Shown here piece after piece: positions 17,792 to 25,142 of a DNA stretch of 32,414 bases (its first letter is position 1; the number at the start of each line of letters is the position of its first letter). The notes under the pieces were generated by a model. The model saw only the letters and a program-made list of their open reading frames with translations. It was not told the origin of the DNA and did no database searches. This DNA is from Streptomyces apricus (GTDB lineage: Bacteria > Actinomycetota > Actinomycetes > Streptomycetales > Streptomycetaceae). Location of the stretch: assembly GCF_008369065.1 (NCBI RefSeq), contig NZ_VDFC01000046.1, positions 1,242,067 to 1,274,480 on the forward strand. The letters are read 5' to 3'. The position numbers and the translations under genes are program-made.

Positions 17792-17916
17792 ACAAAGTTG
17801 AGCAGGTGGGAGGGCGCCGCGTGGCACTTTTACCGAAGGTCCACCTCCGGGCCGGGGCTTTGTACGGCGTTCCACCCCGTTTTCGGCCGGACGCCGGCGC
17901 GGGCGCCCGCGTGCCC

Positions 17917-19047
17917 TCACGGGTGCAGCAGCACCAGGTCGTCGCGGTGCACGACCTCGCGCTCGTACCCGGGGCCCAGCTCGCGGGCCAGCTCGTGCGT
18001 GGAGTGCCCGATCAGCCGGGGGATCTCCTTGGCGTCGAAGTTGACCAGGCCCCGGGCGACCGCCCGCCCCGCGCCGTCCCGCAGCTCGACGGGGTCGCCC
18101 GCGCTGAAGTCGCCCTCGACGGCCGCGATGCCGGCCGGCAGCAGGGACGTACGGCGCTCGACGACCGCGCGCACCGCGCCGTCGTCCAGGACGAGGGCGC
18201 CCTGCGGGGTGGACGCGTGCTGGAGCCACAGCAGGCGGTCGGCGGAGCGGCGGCCGGTGGGGTGGAAGTACGTGCCGGTGTCGCGCCCCGCGAGGGCGTC
18301 CGCGGCGTGCACCGCACTCGTGAGCACCACCGGGATGCCGGCCGCGGCCGCGATCCGGGCCGCCTCGACCTTGGTGACCATGCCCCCGGTGCCGACGCCC
18401 GCCTTGCCGGCGCTGCCGATGTCGACGTGGGCGAGGTCGGCCGGGGTGCGCACGTCCGCTATCCGCGAGGTGCCGGGCCTGCTGGGATCGCCGTCGTACA
18501 CGCCGTCCACGTCGGAGAGGAGGACCAGCAGGTCCGCGCGGACGAGGTGCGCGACGAGCGCGGCGAGGCGGTCGTTGTCCCCGAAGCGGATCTCGTCCGT
18601 GGCAACGGTGTCGTTCTCGTTGACGACCGGCAGGGCGCCCATCGCGAGGAGCTTGTCGAGGGTGCGGGAGGCGTTGCGGTGGTGGGCCCGGCGGCTCATG
18701 TCGTCCGAGGTGAGCAGCACCTGGCCGACGCGGACGCCGTACCGGGCGAAGGAGGCGGTGTAGCGGGCCACGAGGAGGCCCTGGCCGACGCTGGCGGCGG
18801 CCTGCTGGCGGGCCAGGTCCTTGGGGCGGCGGCGCAGGCCCAGCGGGGCGAGTCCGGCGGCGATGGCCCCGGAGGAGACGAGGACGACCTCGTGCTCCCC
18901 GCCTCCGCGGCTCTTCGCGAGCACGTCCACGAGGGCGTCCACGCGGTCGGCGTCCAGGCCGCCGGAGGCGGTGGTCAGGGACGAGGAGCCCACCTTGACG
19001 ACGATCCTGCGGGCTTCCACGACGGCTTGCCTGCTTGCCCCTGACAC
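17917..19047 (-). CDS. proB: Glutamate 5-kinase
   Basis: 376 residues from GTG 19047. It phosphorylates glutamate on the gamma-carboxylate, the first and feedback-controlled step of proline synthesis. The amino-acid-kinase domain spans about 12-265 (IVVKVGSSSLT, VVLVSSGAIAAG, LPVVNENDTVATDE, FGDNDRLAALVA, LLSDVDGVYDGDP, GTGGMVTKVEAA). A PUA domain spans about 285-365 (GALVLDDGAVRAV, GDFSAGDPVELRD). The length matches family members with a PUA domain. No Shine-Dalgarno sequence precedes the GTG. A TAGGGG sequence 6 nt upstream may be a poor -10 box of a leaderless transcript. Confidence 0.97.
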   Translation of the reverse strand: MSGASRQAVVEARRIVVKVGSSSLTTASGGLDADRVDALVDVLAKSRGGGEHEVVLVSSGAIAAGLAPLGLRRRPKDLARQQAAASVGQGLLVARYTASFARYGVRVGQVLLTSDDMSRRAHHRNASRTLDKLLAMGALPVVNENDTVATDEIRFGDNDRLAALVAHLVRADLLVLLSDVDGVYDGDPSRPGTSRIADVRTPADLAHVDIGSAGKAGVGTGGMVTKVEAARIAAAAGIPVVLTSAVHAADALAGRDTGTYFHPTGRRSADRLLWLQHASTPQGALVLDDGAVRAVVERRTSLLPAGIAAVEGDFSAGDPVELRDGAGRAVARGLVNFDAKEIPRLIGHSTHELARELGPGYEREVVHRDDLVLLHP

Positions 19048-19363
19048 GCTGTACCCCTATGTTCCGACCTGCCCGGTGCGTGCAATCTACGTGACGGTGG
19101 GTGGTCGCCGCCCGCGCGTTCCGAGTGGCGGACGGGGTGTGGACGCGCGATGGCGGTTCCATGGAGGACGGGAGAGGGGCCGTACGGGCTCTCGTCGTTT
19201 TAAACCCATATCCGGTGATAGTTCTCACGCAAGATTGCTAGGCGGCCCGCAGAAGTCATACGGTCAGGGATCGGCCTCTCCCGTACGGGCCTTCGGGAGG
19301 TACGGCGAGGTCCGACCCCCGTGCTTCCCCCCATCCGCCGCATCCCTCGCAGGAGCTCATTCC
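19048..19363. other. 316-bp divergent intergenic region (proB / TagF-like gene)
   Basis: No gene is supported here. It holds the promoters of both flanking genes, though no clear -35/-10 pair is visible for the plus strand. An imperfect hairpin at 19174-19193 (centre CCGTACGG) is followed by GTCGTTTT on the plus strand, and the same CCGTACGG octamer recurs at 19281-19288, about 101 bp away. The sequence between is less GC-rich than the surroundings. Confidence 0.5.
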
Positions 19364-21451
19364 GTGCCCTCCGCCGGACTCTCCACCCGCCGCATCGTGC
19401 AGTTGTTCGCACTGTTCTCGATGTTCGCGCTCTTCACGGCTCAGGTCGTCTCCGCCCTGCTGCCGAACGTCCCGGTGTTCATCGTCGCGAGCGCCGCGGG
19501 CCTGGCCCTCGACGTGCTGCTGCAGTACCGGGATCCCGGGCTGCTGTCGCTGCTCGGCAAGGTCCGCTTCGACGCCACGGTCCGGCAGCTGCTGCGCGAC
19601 ATGATCATCCTGGTGGGGCTCCTGCGGATCGACGGCATCAGCCCGACGCGCGAGCAGGCGCCGCTGATGGTCGGGCTGTGCGTCTTCTACGCCCTGCACT
19701 TCGCCTGCCAGGCCGCCGCCGTCATGGTCCGCCGCACCCGTACGCTGCCGATCGTCACCCGCAACATCGACGCCTCCGCGCTGCGCCTGAGCGCCGCGCC
19801 GCCGCGCATGCTGGCCCGCCGCCCCGGCCACCGGCTGCTCACCTTCTCCGTGCCGACCACGGCGGGCCTGATGGTCACCGCGGCCACCGAGGACGCGCTG
19901 TTCGGCGCCATCGGCCTCGGCGTCGCCCTCGTCCTGATCGGCGGCGGCACGGCGTACCTCGCCACCTGGCTGCTGCCGAGGAAGCGCGCCCTGAACGAGC
20001 AGAAGGTCATGGAGTGGCTGGACGGGTGGCTGGCCGACTACCGGCCGACCGTGGCCATGTACTTCTCCGGCGGCACGACCTCCGCGTACCAGGCGAACAT
20101 GTGGCTCTCCACCGTCTCCGCCGTCGACGCGAAGCCGCTGATCGTGCTGCGCGAGCGGTTCATGGTGCAGAAGATCGACGCCACCGACGTGCCGGTCATC
20201 TGCTTCCCGAAGGTCGCCACGATGTTCTCGCTGGAGAACTCGACGCTGAAGATGATGCTGCACCCGGCGAACGCCGCGAAGACCTCGCAGGTCCTGCGCA
20301 TCCCCACCGTCAAGCACGCCTTCATCAACCACGGCGAGAGCGACAAGCTCTCCTCCTGCAACCCGTACGCGAAGGCGTACGACGAGGTGTGGGTGGCCGG
20401 TCCCGCGGCCCGCGAGCGGTACGCGCTGGCCGAGGTCGGCGTCGAGGACAAGGACATCGTGGAGGTCGGCCGCCCGCAGCTCGCGCCGATCCGCCCGTAC
20501 TCGGGAGCACCGACGGGCGCCTTCACGACCGTGCTGTACGCCCCCACCTGGGAGGGCTGGGACGGCAACCCCGGCAACACCTCGGTGGTGCTGGCCGGCG
20601 AGAACATCGTGCGGCAGCTCCTCGCCGACGACGGTGTACGGCTCCTCTACAAGCCGCACCCGATGACCGGTTCCGTCGACCCGCGCGCGGGCGCCGCGAA
20701 CGAGCGCATCAAGGCGATGATCCGCGAGGCCAACACCAAGCGGTCGGGGGCCCGGCCCGCCGCCGGCGCCGCCGCCGAACTGGCGCGCCGCACGGCCGAG
20801 CTGGACAAGCTGACCTCCACCCACTTCCGCAGCAGCGCCGACGAAATGGAGCGCATGCTGCTCCAGGGCGCGCCCCGGGGCGACCGCGAGGCCGCCATCA
20901 CCGAGGCCACGCTGGCCTGGGAGAAGGCGTACTGGGCGTCCTTCCCGGAGTGGGAGCACCAGATCGTCACGGAGGCGCGGCCGGCCATCTTCGCCTGCTT
21001 CAACCAGGCGGACCTGCTGGTCAGCGACGTCTCGTCGGTCGTCTCCGACTGGCTGTCGAGCGAGAAGCCGTACGCGGTGGCGAACACCTCGGGGATGTCC
21101 GAGGCGGCGTTCCGCACCGGGTTCCCGACGGTGTCCGCCGGTGTCGTCCTCACGCCCGGCGCCGAGGGGGTCCCCGCGCTGCTGGAGTCGGTGCGCCGGC
21201 CCGAGAAGGACCGGTTCACCGCGGCCCGCGCCGCGCTGAAGGAGCACCTGCTCGGCCCGTCCGACCCGCCGTCGATGGTCCGCTTCAACGCGGCGGTCGA
21301 GGCGCTGTGCACGGCGGCCGACGAGCGGCGGGTGCGGATGGAGTCCCGGCTCGCGGCCGAGATCCCCGGGCCGCGTTCCGCGACGGAGGACGCGGCCGAG
21401 GAGACCGCGCAGGATCCCAACGAGGCGGCGGAGGACGCGGTCAGCGCGTAG
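19364..21451 (+). CDS. TagF-like CDP-glycerol:glycerophosphotransferase with N-terminal membrane domain
   Basis: 695 residues from GTG 19364 with AGGAG 8 nt upstream. About six hydrophobic segments fill residues 8-215 (FALFSMFALFTAQVVSALL, VFIVASAAGLALDVLL, MIILVGLL, LMVGLCVFYALHFACQ, AGLMVTAATEDALFGAIGLG, VALVLIGGGTAYLATWLL). From ~235 follows a CDP-glycerol glycerophosphotransferase domain: FINHGESDKLSS in place of the usual HGxP motif, YAPTWEGW, LLYKPHPM, and VSDVSSVVSDWLSSEKP for the DxSS motif. The C-terminal tail is acidic and disordered. Such enzymes polymerise or prime glycerol/ribitol-phosphate-like wall polymers at the inner membrane face. The LCP protein at 9677 could attach such a polymer. 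The donor is not certain, since the HG motif is unusual. Confidence 0.85.
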   Translation: MPSAGLSTRRIVQLFALFSMFALFTAQVVSALLPNVPVFIVASAAGLALDVLLQYRDPGLLSLLGKVRFDATVRQLLRDMIILVGLLRIDGISPTREQAPLMVGLCVFYALHFACQAAAVMVRRTRTLPIVTRNIDASALRLSAAPPRMLARRPGHRLLTFSVPTTAGLMVTAATEDALFGAIGLGVALVLIGGGTAYLATWLLPRKRALNEQKVMEWLDGWLADYRPTVAMYFSGGTTSAYQANMWLSTVSAVDAKPLIVLRERFMVQKIDATDVPVICFPKVATMFSLENSTLKMMLHPANAAKTSQVLRIPTVKHAFINHGESDKLSSCNPYAKAYDEVWVAGPAARERYALAEVGVEDKDIVEVGRPQLAPIRPYSGAPTGAFTTVLYAPTWEGWDGNPGNTSVVLAGENIVRQLLADDGVRLLYKPHPMTGSVDPRAGAANERIKAMIREANTKRSGARPAAGAAAELARRTAELDKLTSTHFRSSADEMERMLLQGAPRGDREAAITEATLAWEKAYWASFPEWEHQIVTEARPAIFACFNQADLLVSDVSSVVSDWLSSEKPYAVANTSGMSEAAFRTGFPTVSAGVVLTPGAEGVPALLESVRRPEKDRFTAARAALKEHLLGPSDPPSMVRFNAAVEALCTAADERRVRMESRLAAEIPGPRSATEDAAEETAQDPNEAAEDAVSA

Positions 21452-21473
21452 CGCTGCCGCGCGGTTGCGCGTG

Positions 21474-21512
21474 ACGAGGGGCCCGGAGTGATCTCCGGGC
21501 CCCTCGTTTTTT
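21474..21512 (+). terminator. Strong terminator of the TagF-like gene
   Basis: A 15-bp perfect stem (ACGAGGGGCCCGGAG / CTCCGGGCCCCTCGT) with a TGAT loop, followed by TTTTT, 22 nt after the stop codon. Confidence 0.92.
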
Positions 21513-21528
21513 GGGTGTGAGTTTCGGC

Positions 21529-21570
21529 TGCGGCCCGGTGGGGGCTTGTCGCGCAGTTCCCCGCGCCCCT
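21529..21570. repeat. Dispersed Streptomyces intergenic repeat
   Basis: TGCGGCCCGGTGGGGGCTTG followed by TCGCGCAGTTCCCCGCGCCC and CT. From memory, close copies of the GTCGCGCAGTTCCCCGCGCC core occur many times between genes in Streptomyces chromosomes. The copy number cannot be checked here. It lies between two convergent genes. Confidence 0.6.
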
Positions 21571-21595
21571 GAAGAGGCGGCCCCTGAAGGGGCGC
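21563..21595 (-). terminator. Terminator hairpin of the regulator gene
   Basis: GCGCCCCT pairs with AGGGGCGC across a 17-nt loop, just after the regulator stop at 21599. The left arm is also the end of the dispersed repeat. Confidence 0.5.
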
Positions 21596-21598
21596 GTC

Positions 21599-22321
21599 TC
21601 AGGGCGTCGGTGCCGGCTTCGTGTGGAGGATGTCGCGGCCCTGTTCCGCCGCGCGGGCCGTGCTCTCGGCGACGAAGTCCAGGAAGCGGGCGATGTTCTC
21701 CAGCCGGGTGGCCGCGGGCGTACCGGCGCCCAGGACCTCGACGCCCTCGCGCGCGGTGCCGCTGACCTGCGCGATGGAGCGGGCGCTGGCCATCATCGAC
21801 CGGTAGTACACGTCGTCGTCGACGACGTACCGCTCGCGCCGGCCCTCGCCCCGCTCCCGGCGCACGAACCCCTGGCTCTCCAGGAACGCGATCGCCTTGG
21901 AGACGGCCGCCGGACTGACCCGGAGCCGCTCGACGAGTTCGGCCGCGGTGAGGCTGCCGCTGTCGGTGAGCATCAGGCAGGCCGTCACCCTCGCCATCAT
22001 CGTCGGCATGCCCGAGGCGATGATGACGGTGGTGAGCACCTCCTCGTACGCCCGCACCGCGTCGGCGTCCCGCCCGTAGGGCTGCGGCGGCGCCTGCGGG
22101 TCCCGGGGCGCGGCCGTCCGGCGGCGGTGGGCCCGGTGCCCGGTCGCCCGGTGGGCCACTTCGGCGCGGTATCCGGCCGGGCCGCCGTTGCGCGTCACCT
22201 CGCGCGTGATCGTCGAGGTGGGGCGCTCCAGGCGCCGGGCGATCTCGGCGTAGGCGAGCCCGTCGGCCAGTCCCAGCGCGATCTGCCGGCGTTCCTGCTG
22301 GGTGAGCCTGCCTCCCGGCAT
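21599..22321 (-). CDS. Two-HTH regulator: IS30-like HTH plus GbsR/MarR-type winged helix
   Basis: 240 residues from ATG 22321 with GGAGA 5-6 nt upstream; the longer frame to 22471 runs through its own promoter and is rejected. Residues 5-45 (LTQQERRQIALGLADGLAYA, EIARRLERPTSTITREVTRN) match the N-terminal helix-turn-helix of IS30-type transposases (HTH_38). After an Arg/Ala linker, residues ~85-175 are a MarR/GbsR-type winged helix (LTAAELVERLRVSPAAVSKA, FLESQGFVRRERGEGRRERY). The rest is helical and probably dimerises. The gene diverges from the DUF4097-ABC operon and is likely its regulator and its own, through palindromes in the shared 274-bp promoter region. Ligand unknown. Confidence 0.85.
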   Translation of the reverse strand: MPGGRLTQQERRQIALGLADGLAYAEIARRLERPTSTITREVTRNGGPAGYRAEVAHRATGHRAHRRRTAAPRDPQAPPQPYGRDADAVRAYEEVLTTVIIASGMPTMMARVTACLMLTDSGSLTAAELVERLRVSPAAVSKAIAFLESQGFVRRERGEGRRERYVVDDDVYYRSMMASARSIAQVSGTAREGVEVLGAGTPAATRLENIARFLDFVAESTARAAEQGRDILHTKPAPTP

Positions 22322-22382
22322 CGCGGTCTCCGTTCGTGGGGTGCGGCGGCTTGCGGCGGTCCGGCCTGCGGCCGACGCGCCG

Positions 22383-22412
22383 ACTATAGCGTTCACCCTC
22401 AGATCATTGCAA
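22383..22412 (-). promoter_or_regulatory. Promoter of the two-HTH regulator gene
   Basis: TTGCAA (-35), 18-nt spacer, TATAGT (-10) on the minus strand; the -10 lies about 61 nt before ATG 22321. The -35 forms part of the TTGCAAC...GTTGCAT inverted half-sites. Confidence 0.6.
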
Positions 22413-22431
22413 CAGACCGCGATGACTGCGT

Positions 22432-22456
22432 TGCATTCAGCTTGAAGCTCATTGCA
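22432..22456. promoter_or_regulatory. Operator-like palindrome 1
   Basis: 25-bp imperfect palindrome, arms TGCATTCAGCTT and AAGCTCATTGCA around a central G (10 of 12 pairs match). It lies about 20 bp upstream of the regulator -35. Confidence 0.65.
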
Positions 22457-22496
22457 CCAATATCCTGACATCTAGCTGCAGTTACTCATCTCCAGT

Positions 22497-22512
22497 GCAA
22501 CAAGCTTGTTGC
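22497..22512. promoter_or_regulatory. Operator-like palindrome 2, overlapping the operon -35
   Basis: GCAACAAGCTTGTTGC is a perfect 16-bp palindrome. Its last four bases overlap the -35 box of the DUF4097 operon, a position where binding would block transcription. It shares the pattern TGCAnnnAGCTTGnnG with palindrome 1. Confidence 0.7.
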
Positions 22513-22537
22513 CAGAAGAGTGAACGCAACGTAGCTT
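22509..22537 (+). promoter_or_regulatory. Promoter of the DUF4097-ABC operon
   Basis: TTGCCA (-35), 17-nt spacer, TAGCTT (-10), about 58 nt before ATG 22596. Confidence 0.6.
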
Positions 22538-22595
22538 TTCCCTCATCGGAAACAACGGGCCGAAGGGGCTCGTGCCACAGGAGAAGGAGTACGCC

Positions 22596-23264
22596 ATGCA
22601 GAAGTTCGACACCCCCGCCCCCGTCCGGGCCGTCCTCGACATCTCCGCGGGACGCATCCAGGTCATCGCCGCGGACCGCACCGACACCCTCGTCGAGGTC
22701 AGGCCCGCCGACCCGGCCAGGAGCCGTGACGTGGAGACGGCCGAACGGACCGAGGTCGCCTACGCCGACGGCATCCTGCGGATCAGCACGCCGGAGGCGA
22801 CGAACCGGCTCGTCGGCCGGTCCGGCTCCGTGGAGGTCACCGTCCGGCTGCCCGTCGACTCCCGCGTCCAGGCGAAGGCCGCCGCCGCGGAGTTCCGCGG
22901 GGTGGGACGCCTCGGCGAGGTCGCCCTCGACGGCGGCCACGGCTCGGTCAAGCTCGACGAGGCCGCGAGCGCCCGCCTCACCGGACTCGACACCGACATC
23001 ACCGTCGGCAGGCTGAACGGCGCCGCCGAGATCAGCACCCAGCGGGGCGACGTGCACATCGCCGAGGCGGTAGGCGGCGCGCTCACCCTCACGACCCAGC
23101 AGGGCAGCATCACCGTCGCCGCCGCCCACGGGGTCTGCGCCACCCTGGACGCCGGCGTCGACGCCGGCCGGATCGACAACTCGCTGAAGAACACCGGCGG
23201 AGCCCCCGACCTGACCATCAGGGCGACCACCTCGCAGGGCGACATCACCGCCCGCAGCCTCTGA
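22596..23264 (+). CDS. DUF4097 family beta-helix protein (putative adhesin type)
   Basis: 222 residues from ATG 22596, with AGGAGAAGGAG directly upstream. No signal peptide or membrane helix is seen. The chain is made of short beta-repeat units (ISAGRIQVIAADR, SVEVTVRLPVDSRVQAKAAA, GHGSVKLDEAAS, TQRGDVHIAEAVGG, TQQGSITVAAAHG, TSQGDITARSL), the usual look of DUF4097/DUF4098 proteins. The family is often labelled putative adhesin, but without an export signal that label is doubtful; in Actinobacteria such genes often accompany ABC-2 exporters. First gene of the three-gene operon; 41 nt before the ATPase gene. Molecular role unknown. Confidence 0.88.
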   Translation: MQKFDTPAPVRAVLDISAGRIQVIAADRTDTLVEVRPADPARSRDVETAERTEVAYADGILRISTPEATNRLVGRSGSVEVTVRLPVDSRVQAKAAAAEFRGVGRLGEVALDGGHGSVKLDEAASARLTGLDTDITVGRLNGAAEISTQRGDVHIAEAVGGALTLTTQQGSITVAAAHGVCATLDAGVDAGRIDNSLKNTGGAPDLTIRATTSQGDITARSL

Positions 23265-23305
23265 AGCGCCGCCCCCTCCCCTCAGTCCCCGAAGGAGCTC
23301 CTCCC

Positions 23306-24265
23306 ATGACCGACCCGGCCATCGCGGCGTACGGACTGCGCAAGTCCTACGGGGACAGGACCGTCCTCGACGGCATCGACCTGACCGTCCCCGAGGGCAC
23401 GATCTTCTCCCTGCTCGGTCCGAACGGCGCCGGCAAGACCACCGCCGTCAAGATCCTCTCCACCCTCGTGTCGCCCGACCCGGACTCCGGACCGATCCGG
23501 ATCGGCGGCCACGACCTCGCCACCCACGCCCAGGACGCCCGCGCGGCGATCGGTGTCACCGGCCAGTTCTCCGCGGTCGACGGCCTGATCACCGGCGAGG
23601 AGAACATGCTCCTCATGGCCGACCTGCACCACCTGCCCAGGGCCGAGGGGCAGCGCGTGGTCGCCGGGCTCCTCGAACGCTTCGACCTGACCGCAGCCGC
23701 GGGCAAGCCCGCCTCCACCTACTCCGGCGGCATGAAGCGGCGCCTCGACATCGCCATGACCCTGGTCGGCGGCCCGCGGATCATCTTCCTCGACGAACCG
23801 ACCACCGGCCTGGACCCCCGCAGCCGTCACACCATGTGGGGCATCATCCGCGAGCTCGTCACCGACGGGGCGACGGTCTTCCTCACCACCCAGTACCTGG
23901 AGGAGGCCGACGAGCTCGCCGACCGCATCGCCGTGCTCCACGACGGCCGGATCGCCGCCGAGGGCACGGCCGGGGAGCTGAAGCGGCTCGTCCCCGGCGG
24001 GCACGTGCGGCTGCGCTTCACCGACCCGGCCGCGTACCGGTCGGCCGCCGCCGTACTGGACGGGGCGGCGCGGGACGACGAGGCGCTGGCCCTGCGGCTG
24101 CCCAGCGACGGCGGTCAGCGCGACCTGCGCTCGGTCCTCGACCGGCTGGACGCGGCCGGCGTCGAGGCAGACGAGCTCACGGTGCACACCCCCGACCTCG
24201 ACGACGTCTTCTTCACCCTCACCGGTGGCGTCGTCCCCGACCGGCCTAAGGAGAACGTCCGATGA
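23306..24265 (+). CDS. ABC transporter ATPase, DrrA type
   Basis: 319 residues from ATG 23306, with GAAGGAG 8 nt upstream. Walker A is GPNGAGKTT at 38-46, the signature YSGGM starts at 139, and Walker B with D-loop is IIFLDEPTTGLD at 159-170. The switch position is TTQYLEEAD: Gln replaces the usual His, as is common in DrrA-like daunorubicin-resistance ATPases. The C-terminal ~90 residues form the family's regulatory domain (DLDDVFFTLTG). It powers the permease encoded next, whose ATG overlaps this stop (ATGA). Export of a hydrophobic compound, drug or envelope lipid is likely; the substrate is unknown. Confidence 0.94.
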   Translation: MTDPAIAAYGLRKSYGDRTVLDGIDLTVPEGTIFSLLGPNGAGKTTAVKILSTLVSPDPDSGPIRIGGHDLATHAQDARAAIGVTGQFSAVDGLITGEENMLLMADLHHLPRAEGQRVVAGLLERFDLTAAAGKPASTYSGGMKRRLDIAMTLVGGPRIIFLDEPTTGLDPRSRHTMWGIIRELVTDGATVFLTTQYLEEADELADRIAVLHDGRIAAEGTAGELKRLVPGGHVRLRFTDPAAYRSAAAVLDGAARDDEALALRLPSDGGQRDLRSVLDRLDAAGVEADELTVHTPDLDDVFFTLTGGVVPDRPKENVR

Positions 24266-25047
24266 GCTCACTCCCCCTGGCCATGCGCGACTCCTCCACG
24301 ATGCTGCGCCGCAACCTCCTGCACGCCCGCCGCTATCCGTCACTCACCCTGAACCTGCTGCTCACACCGGTGATGCTGCTGTTGCTGTTCGTCTACGTCT
24401 TCGGCGACACCATGAGCGCGGGCATCGGCGGCGGCGACCGCTCCGCCTACCTCGCGTACATCCTGCCCGGCATCCTGCTGATGACCATCGGCTCCACCGT
24501 CATCGGCACCGCCGTCTCGGTCTCCACCGACATGAACGAGGGCATCATCGCCCGCTTCCGCACCATGGCCATCCACCGGGGCTCGATCCTGTTCGGCCAC
24601 GTGGTGGGCAGCGTCCTGCAGACCGTCGGCAGCCTCGTCCTGGTCGGCGCGGTGGGGGTCGCCATGGGGTTCCGCTCCTCCGGTGCGGGCGTCCTGGAGT
24701 GGCTCGCGGCGTTCGGGCTGCTCGTGCTGGTCACCCTCGCCTTCACCTGGATCGCGGTCGGCATGGGCCTGAGCAGCCCCAACGCCGAGGCGGCCAGCAA
24801 CAACGCCATGCCGCTGATCCTGCTGCCGCTCATCTCCAGCGCCTTCGTCCCGCTGGACTCGATGCCCGGCTGGTTCCGGCCGATCGCCGAGTACCAGCCC
24901 TTCACCCCGGCCATCGAAACCCTGCGCGGACTGCTCCTCGGCACGGAGATCGGCAACAACGGCTGGATCACCCTGGCCTGGTGCCTCGCCCTGACGGTCC
25001 TGGGCCACCGCTGGTCCAAGGCACGGTTCGACCGGGACCCCGAGTGA
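24262..25047 (+). CDS. ABC-2 type permease, DrrB type
   Basis: 261 residues from ATG 24262, 4-nt overlap with the ATPase. About six membrane helices: LTLNLLLTPVMLLLLFVYVF (~27-47), LAYILPGILLMTIGSTVIGT, VVGSVLQTVGSLVLVGAVGV, WLAAFGLLVLVTLAFTWIAV, NAMPLILLPLISSAFVPLDS and a last one near the C-terminus (WITLAWCLALTVLG). The phrase LDSMPGWFRPIAEYQPFTPA is typical of the ABC-2/DrrB family. It forms the membrane half of the exporter; two hairpins follow before the convergent obg gene. Confidence 0.94.
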   Translation: MSSLPLAMRDSSTMLRRNLLHARRYPSLTLNLLLTPVMLLLLFVYVFGDTMSAGIGGGDRSAYLAYILPGILLMTIGSTVIGTAVSVSTDMNEGIIARFRTMAIHRGSILFGHVVGSVLQTVGSLVLVGAVGVAMGFRSSGAGVLEWLAAFGLLVLVTLAFTWIAVGMGLSSPNAEAASNNAMPLILLPLISSAFVPLDSMPGWFRPIAEYQPFTPAIETLRGLLLGTEIGNNGWITLAWCLALTVLGHRWSKARFDRDPE

Positions 25048-25053
25048 CGACTG

Positions 25054-25133
25054 CGCCCGCGCTCCCTGAGGGGGCGCGGGCGACGGTACGGGTGAATCCC
25101 TCCGGTCCGGTGCACCCGCACCGGCCCGGAGGG
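25054..25133. terminator. Double hairpin between the ABC operon and obg
   Basis: First hairpin at 25054-25082 (CGCCCGCGC / GCGCGGGCG). Second at 25098-25133 (CCCTCCGG, CCGGTGC / GCACCGG, CCGGAGGG) with a 4-nt loop. Together they fill most of the 95-bp convergent gap and can act on both strands. Confidence 0.7.
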
Positions 25134-25142
25134 CACCGCGTT

